A stretch of DNA of 64,000 nucleotides, from assembly GCF_002295115.1 (NCBI RefSeq), contig NZ_NSFV01000002.1, positions 620,001 to 684,000 on the forward strand, given 5' to 3'. Of the stretch, positions 8,468 to 18,222 are shown piece after piece. Positions within the stretch are counted from its first letter, which is position 1. Every line of letters starts with the position of its first letter. The notes under the pieces were generated by a model, which saw only the letters and a program-made list of their open reading frames with translations, did not search any database and was not told where the DNA came from. Source of the stretch: Mesorhizobium sp. WSM4311. GTDB taxonomy: Bacteria > Pseudomonadota > Alphaproteobacteria > Rhizobiales > Rhizobiaceae. Both the position numbers and the translations under genes were made by a program.

Positions 8468-10459
8468 ATGGTTGAAACTGGACATTTCGCCCTAGTCCTG
8501 GCGTTCGCGCTTTCGCTGGTGCAGACGATCGTGCCGCTGTTCGGCGCGCGCCTCGACAACCAGCGCCTGATGGCTGTCGGCGGTCCTGTCGCCGTGACTG
8601 GTTTCGCCTTGACGGCGCTGTCCTTTGTCGCTTTGGCGAGCGCCTATGCGAACTCCGATTTCTCCGTGGCGAGCGTCTGGGAAAACTCGCATTCGCTGCA
8701 GCCGATGATCTACAAGATCACCGGAACCTGGGGCAACCACGAAGGCTCGATGCTGCTCTGGGTGCTGATCCTGACCTTCTTTGGCGCGCTTGTCGCCGCT
8801 TTCGGCTCCAATCTGCCGGCGACCCTGCGCGCCAATGTGCTGGCCGTGCAGGGCGCCATCGGCGCTGCCTTCTTTCTGTTCATCCTGGCGACGTCCAATC
8901 CTTTCATCCGGCTCAACCCGGCGCCGATCGAGGGCCGCGACCTCAATCCGGTCCTGCAGGATCTCGGCCTCGCCATTCATCCGCCGCTGCTCTATCTCGG
9001 CTATGTCGGCTTCTCGATCTGTTTTTCCTTCTCGGTCGCCGCCCTTATCGAGGGGCGCATCGACGCCTCCTGGGCGCGCTGGGTGCGGCCATGGACGCTG
9101 GTCGCCTGGATGTTTCTGACTGGCGGCATCGCCATGGGGTCGTACTGGGCCTATTACGAACTCGGCTGGGGTGGCTTCTGGTTCTGGGATCCGGTCGAGA
9201 ACGCCTCCTTCATGCCGTGGCTGGCGGGCACCGCGCTGCTGCATTCGGCGATCGTCATGGAAAAGCGCTCGGCGCTGAAGATCTGGACGCTGCTGCTCGC
9301 CATCCTCACCTTTTCGCTGTCGCTGCTCGGCACCTTCCTGGTCCGCTCGGGCGTGCTCACCTCGGTGCATGCCTTCGCCACCGACCCGGCGCGGGGCGTC
9401 TTCATCCTGTGCATCCTGACGCTGTTCATCGGCGGCTCGCTGGCGCTGTTTGCGCTGCGCGCCTCGCGACTGACGGCCGGCGGCCTGTTCCATCCAATCT
9501 CGCGCGAAGGTGCGCTCGTTCTCAACAATCTGTTCCTGACCACGGCGACCGCCACGGTGCTCGTCGGCACGCTCTATCCGCTGGCGCTGGAGGCGCTCAC
9601 CGGCGACAAGATCTCGGTCGGGGCGCCGTTCTTCGACCTGACCTTCGGCCCGTTGATGCTGCCGCTTCTGGTCCTCGTGCCGTTCGGCCCGCTGCTGGCC
9701 TGGAAGCGCGGCGACGTCATCGCCGCGTCGCAGCGCCTGATGGCGGCCTTTGCCACGGCGCTGGCGGCAATGCTTGTCACCGGCCTGTTTATCGACGGCG
9801 CGTCGGTGTTCGCGGCCCTCGGTATCGGCCTGGCTGTCTGGCTGGTCGCCGGTGCGCTGACCGACCTTGCCGTCAAGTCCGGCGTCGGATCGGTCGCGCC
9901 TTCCGTCATGCTCAGGCGCTTCGCCGGACTGCCGCGCTCGGTCTTCGGCACGGCCCTGGCCCATCTCGGCCTTGGCCTGACCTTGCTCGGCATCGTCGCC
10001 ACGCTCTCTTTCGGTACCGAGAAGATCCTCACCATGCGCGCCGGCGAGACGGTGGAATTGTCTGGCCATACGCTGCGTTTCGTCGGGCTCTATCCGGCGC
10101 AGGGGCCAAACTACAGCGAGGACCGTGGCCGCTTCGAGCTGATCGGTGTCAGCGGCAGTCCTGTCGGCGAAATCAGTTCCGCCAAGCGTTTCTATCCAGT
10201 GCGGCAGACGACGACGACGGAGTCCGGCATCAAGACCCTTGGTCTTTCCCAACTCTACATCTCGCTTGGCGACGAAGCCAAGGACGGCTCGGTCGTGGTG
10301 CGCTTGTGGTGGAAACCGCTGGTGACACTGATCTGGGGCGGCGGTCTGGTGATGATGGCGGGTGCGGCCATGTCGCTGATGGACAGGCGTCTGCGTGTCG
10401 GCGCGCCGTCGCGTCGGCGCAAGCAGGCGAGCGCAGAGGCGCCCGCGGTCCTGCCATGA
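8468..10459 (+). CDS. ccmF: Haem lyase subunit CcmF (CycK)
   Basis: This large inner-membrane protein (663 residues, many membrane helices) is the haem handling and ligation subunit of cytochrome c maturation. The family WWD signature is present (WGGFWFWDPVEN near residues 230-245), as is the early WGNHEGSMLLW motif. ATG 8468 starts at the usual N-terminus (MVETGHFALVL). An upstream in-frame GTG at 8459 would overlap ccmE by four bases and is better spaced from AGGAG at 8443, so the true start is uncertain by three codons. Confidence 0.95.
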   Translation: MVETGHFALVLAFALSLVQTIVPLFGARLDNQRLMAVGGPVAVTGFALTALSFVALASAYANSDFSVASVWENSHSLQPMIYKITGTWGNHEGSMLLWVLILTFFGALVAAFGSNLPATLRANVLAVQGAIGAAFFLFILATSNPFIRLNPAPIEGRDLNPVLQDLGLAIHPPLLYLGYVGFSICFSFSVAALIEGRIDASWARWVRPWTLVAWMFLTGGIAMGSYWAYYELGWGGFWFWDPVENASFMPWLAGTALLHSAIVMEKRSALKIWTLLLAILTFSLSLLGTFLVRSGVLTSVHAFATDPARGVFILCILTLFIGGSLALFALRASRLTAGGLFHPISREGALVLNNLFLTTATATVLVGTLYPLALEALTGDKISVGAPFFDLTFGPLMLPLLVLVPFGPLLAWKRGDVIAASQRLMAAFATALAAMLVTGLFIDGASVFAALGIGLAVWLVAGALTDLAVKSGVGSVAPSVMLRRFAGLPRSVFGTALAHLGLGLTLLGIVATLSFGTEKILTMRAGETVELSGHTLRFVGLYPAQGPNYSEDRGRFELIGVSGSPVGEISSAKRFYPVRQTTTTESGIKTLGLSQLYISLGDEAKDGSVVVRLWWKPLVTLIWGGGLVMMAGAAMSLMDRRLRVGAPSRRRKQASAEAPAVLP

Positions 10460-10923
10460 AGGCCAGGTTCTACGCCGCGTTGCTCGTCCTGATGCTGGCG
10501 CTCGGCTTTGCCGGCACGGCACTGGCGGTGAAGCCTGACGAGATGCTGGCCGATCCGGCGCTCGAGGCGCGGGCGCGGGCGCTGTCGGAAGGCCTGCGCT
10601 GCATGGTCTGCCAGAACCAGTCGATCGACGAATCCGACGCCGACCTTGCCCGCGACCTGCGCATCCTGGTGCGCCAGCGCCTCGTCGCCGGCGATACCGA
10701 CCAGCAGGTCATGGACTATGTGGTTTCGCGCTACGGCGAATTCGTGCTGCTGAGGCCGCGCTTCGACCTGCGCAACGCGCTGCTTTGGGGCACGCCTGTG
10801 CTGTTGCTGCTGGTCGGAGGCGTGTTCATCGTGCTGACCGCGCGCTCGCGCCGGACCCTGGCGACAAAGACCCTGTCGGCCGACGAGCAGGCGGCATTGG
10901 ACGCTATCCTGCACCGCGACTGA
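10456..10923 (+). CDS. ccmH: Cytochrome c maturation thioredoxin-like protein CcmH (CycL)
   Basis: The 155-residue protein has a signal peptide (LLVLMLALGFAGTALA), the redox motif RCMVCQNQSI near residues 49-58, and a C-terminal membrane anchor (LLLLVGGVFIVLTA). It keeps the CxxCH cysteines of apocytochromes reduced for haem attachment. The start overlaps the ccmF stop by four bases (ATGA). It is the last gene of the maturation set; about 130 bases separate it from the protease gene. Confidence 0.95.
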   Translation: MKARFYAALLVLMLALGFAGTALAVKPDEMLADPALEARARALSEGLRCMVCQNQSIDESDADLARDLRILVRQRLVAGDTDQQVMDYVVSRYGEFVLLRPRFDLRNALLWGTPVLLLLVGGVFIVLTARSRRTLATKTLSADEQAALDAILHRD

Positions 10924-11055
10924 CGGCTGCCGTCGCCGCCAACATTACCAAAGTTTCATGTGTCGGAAATGGCGCGGTAATGTGCGTCGCTCTAATTCTC
11001 CTTGCCTGAGGATGCCGATCAAGGCGCGTCCCTTTGAAAGAGGATACGAGACCCC

Positions 11056-12606
11056 ATGAATATTGCCCCCAATTCATATTCCCGCACCCGCAAGCGTCTC
11101 CTGGCTGCCGCCGCTTCCGTCGCCGTTGCCGGCGTGATCGGCGTTGGCGCGCTGACCAGCGGAACCAGCCCCGTTCTGGCCGATGCCGTACGCGTCGAGG
11201 CGCCGCAGGTGCAGGGTTTCGCCGATGTCGTCGAGCGCGTTTCGCCCGCCGTGGTCAGCGTCAAGGTGAAGGCCAAGATCCAGCCGACCGCCGATGATGG
11301 CTCCGATGGCCAGGACGGCTTCGACAATCTGCCCAACAATCCGCAACTGCGCCGCTTCTTCAAGGAATTCCGCGGCTTTGGCGACCAGGGCGGCCAGGAT
11401 GACGAAGGCCATCGCCGCTTCGGTCACCGCGACCGCGGCAATGACCAGCCGCGCCCGGTGGCGCAGGGCTCCGGCTTCTTCATTTCCGAGGACGGCTACC
11501 TCGTCACCAACAACCACGTCGTCGAAGAAGGCACCGCCTTCACCGTGGTGACCAATGACGGCAAGGAACTCGACGCCAAGCTGGTCGGCACCGACCCGCG
11601 CACCGATCTCGCCGTCCTCAAGGTCGAAGGCGGTGGCAAGTTCACCTATGTCGACTTCGCCGATGATTCCAAGGTCCGCGTCGGCGACTGGGTCGTTGCC
11701 GTCGGCAATCCGTTCGGCCTCGGCGGCACCGTCACCGCCGGCATCGTGTCGGCGCGCGGCCGTGATATCGGCGCCGGCCCCTACGACGATTTCCTGCAGA
11801 TCGACGCCTCGGTCAACCGCGGCAATTCGGGTGGCCCGACCTTCAACCTCAATGGCCAGGTCGTAGGCATCAACACGGCGATCTTCTCGCCCTCGGGCGG
11901 CAGTGTCGGCATCGCCTTCGACATCCCTGCCTCGACCGCCAAGCAGGTTGTCGAGGACCTGATGAAGAGCGGCGCGGTGCAGCGCGGCTGGCTCGGCGTC
12001 GAAATCCAGCCGGTCACCTCCGACATCGCCGAATCGCTCGGGCTGAAGTCCAACAATGGTGCGTTGGTGTCGAGCGCCCAGGACGATGGCCCCGGCAAGA
12101 GAGCCGGCATCACGGCTGGCGACGTCATCACCCAGGTCGACGGCAAGGATGTTGCCTCGCCGAAGGAACTCGCCCGCCTGATCGGCGCCTATTCGCCCGG
12201 CAAGTCGGTTGATGTCACCGTCTGGCGCGACGGCAAGAGCCAGGCGATCAAGGTCGATCTCGGCAAGCTGCCGGCCAGCGACAAGCAGGCCTCGAACGAC
12301 CAGCAGCAGCAGCCCGCGGCTCCGGCAAAGCCTGATACGCTGGCCGATCTCGGCCTCACCGTCACCAAGTCCGAAAACGGCAAGGGCCTTGTGGTGACCG
12401 ATGTCGATCCCGACAGCGCCGCGGCCGACCGCGGCATCCAGCCGGGAGACATCATCACCGCGGTCAATTCGAACGAAGTGAATGGCACCGAGGATGTCAC
12501 CAAGGCGATGACCGACGCGGTGAAGTCCGGCCGCAAGGCGGTGCTGATGCAGGTCACCCGCGACAACAACAACCGTTTCGTCGCGCTGCCCGTCGCCAAG
12601 GGCTGA
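11056..12606 (+). CDS. degP: Periplasmic serine protease DegP/HtrA
   Basis: This 516-residue protein has a signal peptide (residues 12-43), a trypsin-like domain with the triad His (TNNHVV), Asp (TDLAVLKV) and Ser (RGNSGGP), and two PDZ domains separated by a Gln/Ala/Pro-rich linker (around residues 405-430). A charged His/Arg/Asp-rich insert (FGHRDRGNDQPRP) replaces the LA loop region. It degrades or refolds damaged envelope proteins. Rhizobial genomes often place degP between the ccm genes and a two-component pair, as here. A strong intrinsic terminator follows at 12705. Confidence 0.95.
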   Translation: MNIAPNSYSRTRKRLLAAAASVAVAGVIGVGALTSGTSPVLADAVRVEAPQVQGFADVVERVSPAVVSVKVKAKIQPTADDGSDGQDGFDNLPNNPQLRRFFKEFRGFGDQGGQDDEGHRRFGHRDRGNDQPRPVAQGSGFFISEDGYLVTNNHVVEEGTAFTVVTNDGKELDAKLVGTDPRTDLAVLKVEGGGKFTYVDFADDSKVRVGDWVVAVGNPFGLGGTVTAGIVSARGRDIGAGPYDDFLQIDASVNRGNSGGPTFNLNGQVVGINTAIFSPSGGSVGIAFDIPASTAKQVVEDLMKSGAVQRGWLGVEIQPVTSDIAESLGLKSNNGALVSSAQDDGPGKRAGITAGDVITQVDGKDVASPKELARLIGAYSPGKSVDVTVWRDGKSQAIKVDLGKLPASDKQASNDQQQQPAAPAKPDTLADLGLTVTKSENGKGLVVTDVDPDSAAADRGIQPGDIITAVNSNEVNGTEDVTKAMTDAVKSGRKAVLMQVTRDNNNRFVALPVAKG

Positions 12607-12704
12607 CAACGACTTTTCCGGTGCGGCGGTGTCAAACACCCCCGAGCCGCCGCATGGGAAAGCATGGAGCCGGGTACGTTAGTCAGTCATCGTGCTCTCC
12701 TCCA

Positions 12705-12743
12705 GCGGCAGCGGGCCTCCCATCGCCCGCTGCCGCACATTTT
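12705..12743 (+). terminator. Intrinsic terminator after degP
   Basis: A perfect 12-bp GC-rich inverted repeat (arms 12705-12716 and 12725-12736, loop of eight) is followed by ACATTTT. It lies about 100 bases after the degP stop. The rest of the 355-base gap to the next gene (12744-12961) holds no recognisable gene and would carry the promoter of the response regulator at 12962. Confidence 0.75.
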
Positions 12744-12961
12744 GAAAGCCGCCCGAAAACGCTGCCTCGGGCATGGGCCGTGAGAATGTGATGATTTGCC
12801 CGATCATGCCCCGAAGCAGGCATGTTCGGGATGAAGACAACCAGAGAACAAGATTTTATCGCGCGAGACCTCGATCATCTTGATCGCGGCGCGCTTTGGC
12901 AAAGGCTAAAATGCAGATGCCGGCTACTCAACCTTCCAGCGAAATCGCGTATAACGGCCCC

Positions 12962-13636
12962 ATGAAGATTCTCGTCATAGAAGACGATCGCGAGGCTGCC
13001 GATTATCTGCAGAAAGCCTTCACCGAGGCTGGTCATACCGCTCATGTCGCTGGTGACGGCGAGACCGGTTTCGCGCTTGCGGATGCCGGCGACTATGATG
13101 TGATGGTCATCGACCGGATGATGCCGCGCCGCGACGGTTTGTCTGTGATTGCCGGTCTTCGCTCAAGGGGCAACACCACGCCCGTGCTGATCCTGTCGGC
13201 GCTGGGCGAGGTGGATGACCGGGTCACCGGCCTGCGCGCCGGCGGCGACGATTATCTGACCAAGCCCTATGCGTTTTCCGAACTTCTGGCTCGCGTCGAG
13301 GTGTTGAACCGCCGTGCTAGTGCCAAGGAAGCCGAAACCGTCTACCGGGTTGGCGACCTTGAACTCGACAGGCTGTCGCATTCGGTGCGCCGGGCGGCGC
13401 GCGAGATCACCCTGCAGCCGCGCGAGTTCCGCTTGCTCGAATATCTGATGCGCCATGCCGGCCAGGTGGTGACGCGCACCATGCTGCTTGAAAATGTCTG
13501 GGATTATCATTTCGACCCGCAGACCAATGTCATCGACGTCCACGTCTCGCGGTTGCGCGGCAAGATCGAAAAGGGCTTCGACAAGCCGATCCTGCATACG
13601 GTTCGCGGCGCGGGCTACATGTTGAAGGGCGGCTAG
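12962..13636 (+). CDS. OmpR-family response regulator
   Basis: This 224-residue regulator has a receiver with the acidic pair IEDD, Asp51 in MVIDRMMPRRDG and Lys in DYLTKPY, then a winged helix (LQPREFRLLEYL to TVRGAGYMLKGG). ATG 12962 starts directly at the receiver strand; an in-frame ATG at 12896 would add 22 residues of non-family sequence. The partner kinase follows, but a composite repeat of about 120 bases separates them. Signal unknown; the position after degP suggests an envelope-related input, which is inference. Confidence 0.92.
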   Translation: MKILVIEDDREAADYLQKAFTEAGHTAHVAGDGETGFALADAGDYDVMVIDRMMPRRDGLSVIAGLRSRGNTTPVLILSALGEVDDRVTGLRAGGDDYLTKPYAFSELLARVEVLNRRASAKEAETVYRVGDLELDRLSHSVRRAAREITLQPREFRLLEYLMRHAGQVVTRTMLLENVWDYHFDPQTNVIDVHVSRLRGKIEKGFDKPILHTVRGAGYMLKGG

Positions 13637-13756
13637 AGCATGATCCCGAAAAGTGGGAACCGGTGTTCTCGGACAAACGGTTTCCGTTTGTCCAGAGATC
13701 ATGCTCCAACAAAGAGCTGGATCAGCGTGACGATTCGACTAATCGTCACGCTGATC
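13637..13756. repeat. Composite palindromic repeat inside a two-component operon, copy 2
   Basis: Outer arms AGCATGATC / GATCATGCT (13637-13705) enclose a perfect 10-bp stem with a 3-base loop (13671-13693). A spacer containing AACAAAGAG follows, then a perfect 16-bp stem with a 5-base loop (arms 13720-13735 and 13741-13756). The AACAAAGAG joint is shared with the copy at 18223-18314. Neither stem has a T-tract. The unit separates the regulator stop from the kinase start. Confidence 0.8.
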
Positions 13757-13767
13757 TAGGCGACAGC

Positions 13768-15249
13768 ATGGCTCTTTCCGTGCCGGCCATCATGAAGACG
13801 ACGGCAGCGCGACTTTCGGCGCTCTACCTTCTGCTCTTCGCGCTTTGCGCCGTGCTGCTTGTCTTCTATATGACCTCGCTGTCGGCGCGCATGCTGACGG
13901 CGCAGACGCAGGAGACCATCAACGACGAAGTGCTGGGCCTCGCCCGCGCCTATCAGCGCGGCGGCCTGCCCGTGCTGGTGCGCGTGGTCGAAAACCGCTC
14001 CCGCCAGCCCGGTGCCAACCTCTATCTTATCGCCGATGCCAACGGCCAGATCCTGACCGGCAACGTGCAGAGCCTCGAACCGGGGGTGATCGACACGGAG
14101 GGCTGGACGACAGAGCCGTTCTCCTACAAGCGCTTCGGAGAAGGCGAGCTTGACCGCCTGCGCAGCGGAACGTCCGACCAGACGACAGCTCCTGCAACTG
14201 GCGACAACGCGGCACGGCAATCCGAAGGCGAGCAGGGCCACAACGCCATTGCGCTGGTGCTGCGGCTGCCCAACCAGATGATCATGCTGGTCGGCCGCGA
14301 TCTTGGCGAACCGGAGCGCTTTCGTGCCGTCATCCGCCGTGCGTTGACGCTGGCGCTCGGCATGATGGGGCTCGGCGGACTGCTAATCTGGTTCTTTGTT
14401 GGCCGCGCCGCGCTGAAGCGCATCGACAGCGTGTCGGAGGCCAGCCGCCGCATCATGGGCGGCGATCTCTCGGGCCGGCTGCCGGTGACCGGAGCCGGCG
14501 ACGAATTCGACCGGCTTTCGGAAAATCTCAACTCCATGCTGGCCAGGATCGCCACGCTCAACGAAGGCCTGAAGCAGGTTTCCGACAACATCGCGCATGA
14601 TCTGAAGACGCCGCTGACCCGGCTGCGCAACCGCGCCGAAGCGACACTTTCGGGCAAGCACAAGCCCGCCGATTACCGCCAGGCACTGGAAGGCACCATC
14701 GCCGAGTCCGACCAGCTCATAAAGACCTTCAACGCCATCCTGATGATCTCCAGGCTCGAGGCTGGATATTCGTCAGAGCACACCAACCGCGTCGATCTGG
14801 CGGCGGCCGTGCGTGATGTCGCCGAGCTCTACGAGCCGGTGGCGGAAGAGGCCGGCGTTTCGCTCCAAGCCGAAGTGAATGGTGCTTTTCTCGTCGACGG
14901 CAACCGCGAGCTGATCGGCCAGGCGCTGTCCAACATCGTCGACAACGCGATCAAATATTCGACGGACTCCACGTCCAAGCCGGCCGTTCGCGTGACGCTC
15001 GAGCGGACCCATGGCGAGATCAGGCTTTGTGTCGCCGACAACGGCCAGGGCATTCCGGACGATGCCGACCGGGCCCGGGCGACCGAACGTTTCGTTCGAC
15101 TGGAGAAAAGCCGTTCTCAGCCGGGCTCCGGCCTTGGCCTCAGCCTCGCCAAGGCAGTCATGACTTTCCACTATGGGCAGCTTGATCTCCTGCCTGGCAA
15201 TCCGGGACTATCCGTGGTCATGAGTTTCCCCGCACGGGAGGATCACTGA
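13768..15249 (+). CDS. Sensor histidine kinase (HAMP-HisKA-HATPase)
   Basis: The 493-residue inner-membrane kinase has a first membrane helix near residues 18-38, a periplasmic domain of about 150 residues, a second helix near 195-215, HAMP (RRIMGGDLSGRLPV), phospho-acceptor His277 (IAHDLKTPLTRLR) and ATPase motifs NIVDNAIKYS, DNGQGIP and GSGLGLSLAK. ATG 13768 avoids reading the upstream repeat as protein; 13792 (MKTTAARL) is an alternative. It pairs with the regulator at 12962, and its stop overlaps the glnE start by one base. Confidence 0.9.
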   Translation: MALSVPAIMKTTAARLSALYLLLFALCAVLLVFYMTSLSARMLTAQTQETINDEVLGLARAYQRGGLPVLVRVVENRSRQPGANLYLIADANGQILTGNVQSLEPGVIDTEGWTTEPFSYKRFGEGELDRLRSGTSDQTTAPATGDNAARQSEGEQGHNAIALVLRLPNQMIMLVGRDLGEPERFRAVIRRALTLALGMMGLGGLLIWFFVGRAALKRIDSVSEASRRIMGGDLSGRLPVTGAGDEFDRLSENLNSMLARIATLNEGLKQVSDNIAHDLKTPLTRLRNRAEATLSGKHKPADYRQALEGTIAESDQLIKTFNAILMISRLEAGYSSEHTNRVDLAAAVRDVAELYEPVAEEAGVSLQAEVNGAFLVDGNRELIGQALSNIVDNAIKYSTDSTSKPAVRVTLERTHGEIRLCVADNGQGIPDDADRARATERFVRLEKSRSQPGSGLGLSLAKAVMTFHYGQLDLLPGNPGLSVVMSFPAREDH

Positions 15250-18209
15250 TGGCTGCGGTTGCGAAACGGACGGCCACGGACTGGTTATTGAAGCCGGTGG
15301 TTGGGCTCGCCCCTCTCGACGAAGGCCGGTCGCGGCGGGAACTGGCCGAAATCGCCGCGGCGGCACGCGAAGAAGGGTTGACGCGGCTGGCCAAATTCCT
15401 GGCCGGCAAGGGGGAGGGGCAGGATTTCCTGGCCGCCGTCTTCGACCTCTCGCCGTTTTTGCGCGACACGGCGCGTCGCAGGCCTCGTATCCTGGATGCT
15501 CTTTTCGAACAACCGGTCGAGGCGCGCCTGGAGGCGATCACCGCCGCGATCGAACAGGCGCCGTTGGCCGACACGGTCTCCGAATCCAGCGTGATGATGG
15601 AGCTGCGCCAGTGCAAGGCCGAGGCACATTTCCTGATCGCGCTGGCCGATCTCGCCGGTGAAGCGGAAACGTCGCTGAGCGTGCGGCGGCTGAGCGATCT
15701 TGCCGATGCCTGCACGCGTGCGGCCGTCGACTTCCTGCTGCGCGACGCGCATGGCCAGGGCAAGCTCAAACTGCGGGATCTCGACAACCCGTCGCTGCAA
15801 TCGGGCTGGATCCTGCTCGGCATGGGCAAGCTTGGCGCGCATGAGCTGAATTTCTCCTCCGACATCGATCTTGTCGTCTTCTTCGATCCGGATGCGCCCG
15901 CCGTGGTCGACCCCCTCGACGCCACGGAGCTGTTCTCGCGGCTGACGCGCCGCTTGGTGCGCATCCTGCAGGACCGCACCGAGCACGGCTATGTCTTCCG
16001 CACCGATCTCCGGCTGCGTCCCGATCCCGGTTCGACGCCGCTGGCGATCCCGGTTGAAGCGGCTCTGCGCTATTACGAAGCGCGCGGCCAGAACTGGGAA
16101 CGCGCGGCGATGATCAAGGCGCGTCCGGTGGCCGGCGATCTCGCCGCGGGCGCCGCCTTTCTCAAGGAATTGCAGCCCTATATCTGGCGAAAATACATGG
16201 ACTACGCGGCGATTGCCGACGTCCATTCGATCAAGCGCCAGATCCACGCCCACAAGGGCCATGGCGAGATCGCCGTGAAGGGCCACAACGTCAAGCTCGG
16301 CCGTGGCGGCATCCGCGAAATCGAGTTCTTCGTCCAGACCCAGCAGCTCATCGCCGGCGGCCGCTTCCCCGAACTGCGCGGCCGCGAGACCGTGCCGATG
16401 CTCGGCCAGCTCGCCGCGCGCGGCTGGATCACCGCCGATGCGCGTGACGCACTCGCCCGCCAATATTGGTTCCTGCGCCGCGTCGAGCATGCCGTTCAGA
16501 TGGTGGCGGACGAGCAGACGCACACGCTGCCGGAAGACGATGAAGGGCTGGAGCGGATCGCCCGCATGCTTGGCTTTGCCGATGCGGCGGCGTTTTCCCT
16601 GGCATTCCGCGCCTCGCTGCAGCAGGTCGAGCGCCATTATGCAGCGCTGTTCGAAACGGCCCCGGAGCTTTCGGCGGGCATCGGCAATCTGGTCTTCACC
16701 GGCGATGTCGATGACCCCAACACGCTGCAGACCTTGCACGGCCTCGGCTTCCAGCGGCCGAGCGACATCTGCCGCGTCATCCGCGGCTGGCATTTCGGCC
16801 GCTATCGCGTCACCCAGTCGGCGGAGGCGCGTGAGCGGCTGACGGAGTTGACGCCGGCGCTGCTCAAGGCCTTCGGCCAGACGCGCCGGGCGGACGAAGC
16901 CTTGATCCGTTTCGACGAATTCCTTGCTGGCCTGCCTGCCGGCATCCAGCTGTTCTCGCTGCTGCAGTCCAACCCGGCGCTGCTCAAGCTGATGGCGACG
17001 ATCATGGGCGCCGCGCCCCGGCTGGCGGCGATCATCACGCGCCGGCCGCATGTTTTCGACGGCCTGCTCGACCCGGCCCTGCTGACTGAACTCCCCGACC
17101 GCGCCTATCTCTCGGCACGGCTTTCCGCCTTCCTGGAAGGCGACAGGGCCTATGAGGAGGTGCTCGACCGGCTGCGCATCTTTGCCTCTGAGCAAAAGTT
17201 TCTGATCGGCGTGCGGCTGCTTGCCGGTTCGATCGATCCGGCCCGCGCCGGCCGCGCCTTTTCCGATCTCGCCGATCTCACCATCGAGGCGGCGCTGCAA
17301 GCCGTGACCGCCGAATTCGCGGCGCGCCACGGCATGATCGCCGGCGGCGTGGTTTCGCTGCTCGGCATGGGCAAGCTCGGCAGCCGCGAATTGACCGCGG
17401 GGTCGGACGTCGATCTCATCCTGCTTTACGACCATGACGCGGACGCCGAAGACTCCGACGGCGACAAGCCGCTGGCGCCGTCCCACTACTACACCCGCAT
17501 GACGCAGCGGCTGATCTCGGCCGTATCGGCGCCGACGGCGGAGGGAGTGCTCTACGAACTCGACCTGCGGCTTAGGCCGTCCGGCAACAAGGGGCCGGTG
17601 GCCACCCACATCGATGCCTTCAAGAAATACCAGCGCCAGGAGGCCTGGACGTGGGAACACATGGCGCTGTCGCGGGCACGCGCCATTGGCGGCGATGCCG
17701 GCCTGTGCGCCGAGGTCGAAGCGGAAGTCGCAGCCGTGCTTGGCCAGCCGCGCGACGCGGCAAAGGTCAAGACCGAGGCTTCGGACATGCGCGCCATGAT
17801 CGAGAAGGAAAAGCCGCCGCGCGATCTCTGGGACATCAAGCTGATCCCCGGCGGGCTGATCGACCTTGAGTTCATCGCCCAGGTGGCTGTCATCACCGGG
17901 CAGGCCGAGGCCGGGCCGCGTGTCACCGGTACGGCCGAGATTTTGTCCCGCCTCGCGCCTGGCTTCGCTGGTGCCGGCGTCAGGCAGGAGCTTGGTGCCG
18001 CCTTCGCACTCTATCTGGCGCTGACCCAGATGACCCGGCTGTGCCTCACCGGCCCGTTCGAGCGCGACGACGTTCCGCCTGGGCTTTCGGATCTGCTTCT
18101 GGCGGTCACCGACCTGCCGGATTTCGGTGTACTGGAAGCACATCTCAAGGAGACGTCGCAAAAGGTCAGGAAGGACTTTGATCTTTTGCTTCGTGCCGGA
18201 CGACCATGA
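15249..18209 (+). CDS. glnE: Bifunctional glutamine synthetase adenylyltransferase/removase
   Basis: At 986 residues it is close to the length of the enterobacterial enzyme. Two nucleotidyltransferase domains are visible: an N-terminal adenylyl-removing half with NFSSDIDLVVFFD near residue 200 and a C-terminal adenylylating half with TAGSDVDLILLYDHD near residue 720; each is followed by a GlnD-type linker. It adjusts glutamine synthetase activity to nitrogen supply through PII. The start overlaps the upstream kinase stop by one base, so the two are translationally coupled, which is an unusual partner for glnE but one I believe is shared among rhizobia. Confidence 0.96.
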   Translation: MAAVAKRTATDWLLKPVVGLAPLDEGRSRRELAEIAAAAREEGLTRLAKFLAGKGEGQDFLAAVFDLSPFLRDTARRRPRILDALFEQPVEARLEAITAAIEQAPLADTVSESSVMMELRQCKAEAHFLIALADLAGEAETSLSVRRLSDLADACTRAAVDFLLRDAHGQGKLKLRDLDNPSLQSGWILLGMGKLGAHELNFSSDIDLVVFFDPDAPAVVDPLDATELFSRLTRRLVRILQDRTEHGYVFRTDLRLRPDPGSTPLAIPVEAALRYYEARGQNWERAAMIKARPVAGDLAAGAAFLKELQPYIWRKYMDYAAIADVHSIKRQIHAHKGHGEIAVKGHNVKLGRGGIREIEFFVQTQQLIAGGRFPELRGRETVPMLGQLAARGWITADARDALARQYWFLRRVEHAVQMVADEQTHTLPEDDEGLERIARMLGFADAAAFSLAFRASLQQVERHYAALFETAPELSAGIGNLVFTGDVDDPNTLQTLHGLGFQRPSDICRVIRGWHFGRYRVTQSAEARERLTELTPALLKAFGQTRRADEALIRFDEFLAGLPAGIQLFSLLQSNPALLKLMATIMGAAPRLAAIITRRPHVFDGLLDPALLTELPDRAYLSARLSAFLEGDRAYEEVLDRLRIFASEQKFLIGVRLLAGSIDPARAGRAFSDLADLTIEAALQAVTAEFAARHGMIAGGVVSLLGMGKLGSRELTAGSDVDLILLYDHDADAEDSDGDKPLAPSHYYTRMTQRLISAVSAPTAEGVLYELDLRLRPSGNKGPVATHIDAFKKYQRQEAWTWEHMALSRARAIGGDAGLCAEVEAEVAAVLGQPRDAAKVKTEASDMRAMIEKEKPPRDLWDIKLIPGGLIDLEFIAQVAVITGQAEAGPRVTGTAEILSRLAPGFAGAGVRQELGAAFALYLALTQMTRLCLTGPFERDDVPPGLSDLLLAVTDLPDFGVLEAHLKETSQKVRKDFDLLLRAGRP

Positions 18210-18222
18210 AACAGCTGTCGAA

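Noticed and set aside
9091-10455. N-terminal extension of the ccmH frame over ccmF
   Set aside because: It reads ccmF out of frame. CcmH begins with its signal peptide at 10456, overlapping the ccmF stop by four bases.
13720-13756. Perfect 16-bp hairpin as a terminator of the response regulator gene
   Set aside because: No T-run follows, and the partner kinase begins 11 bases later. It is listed as part of a repeat instead.
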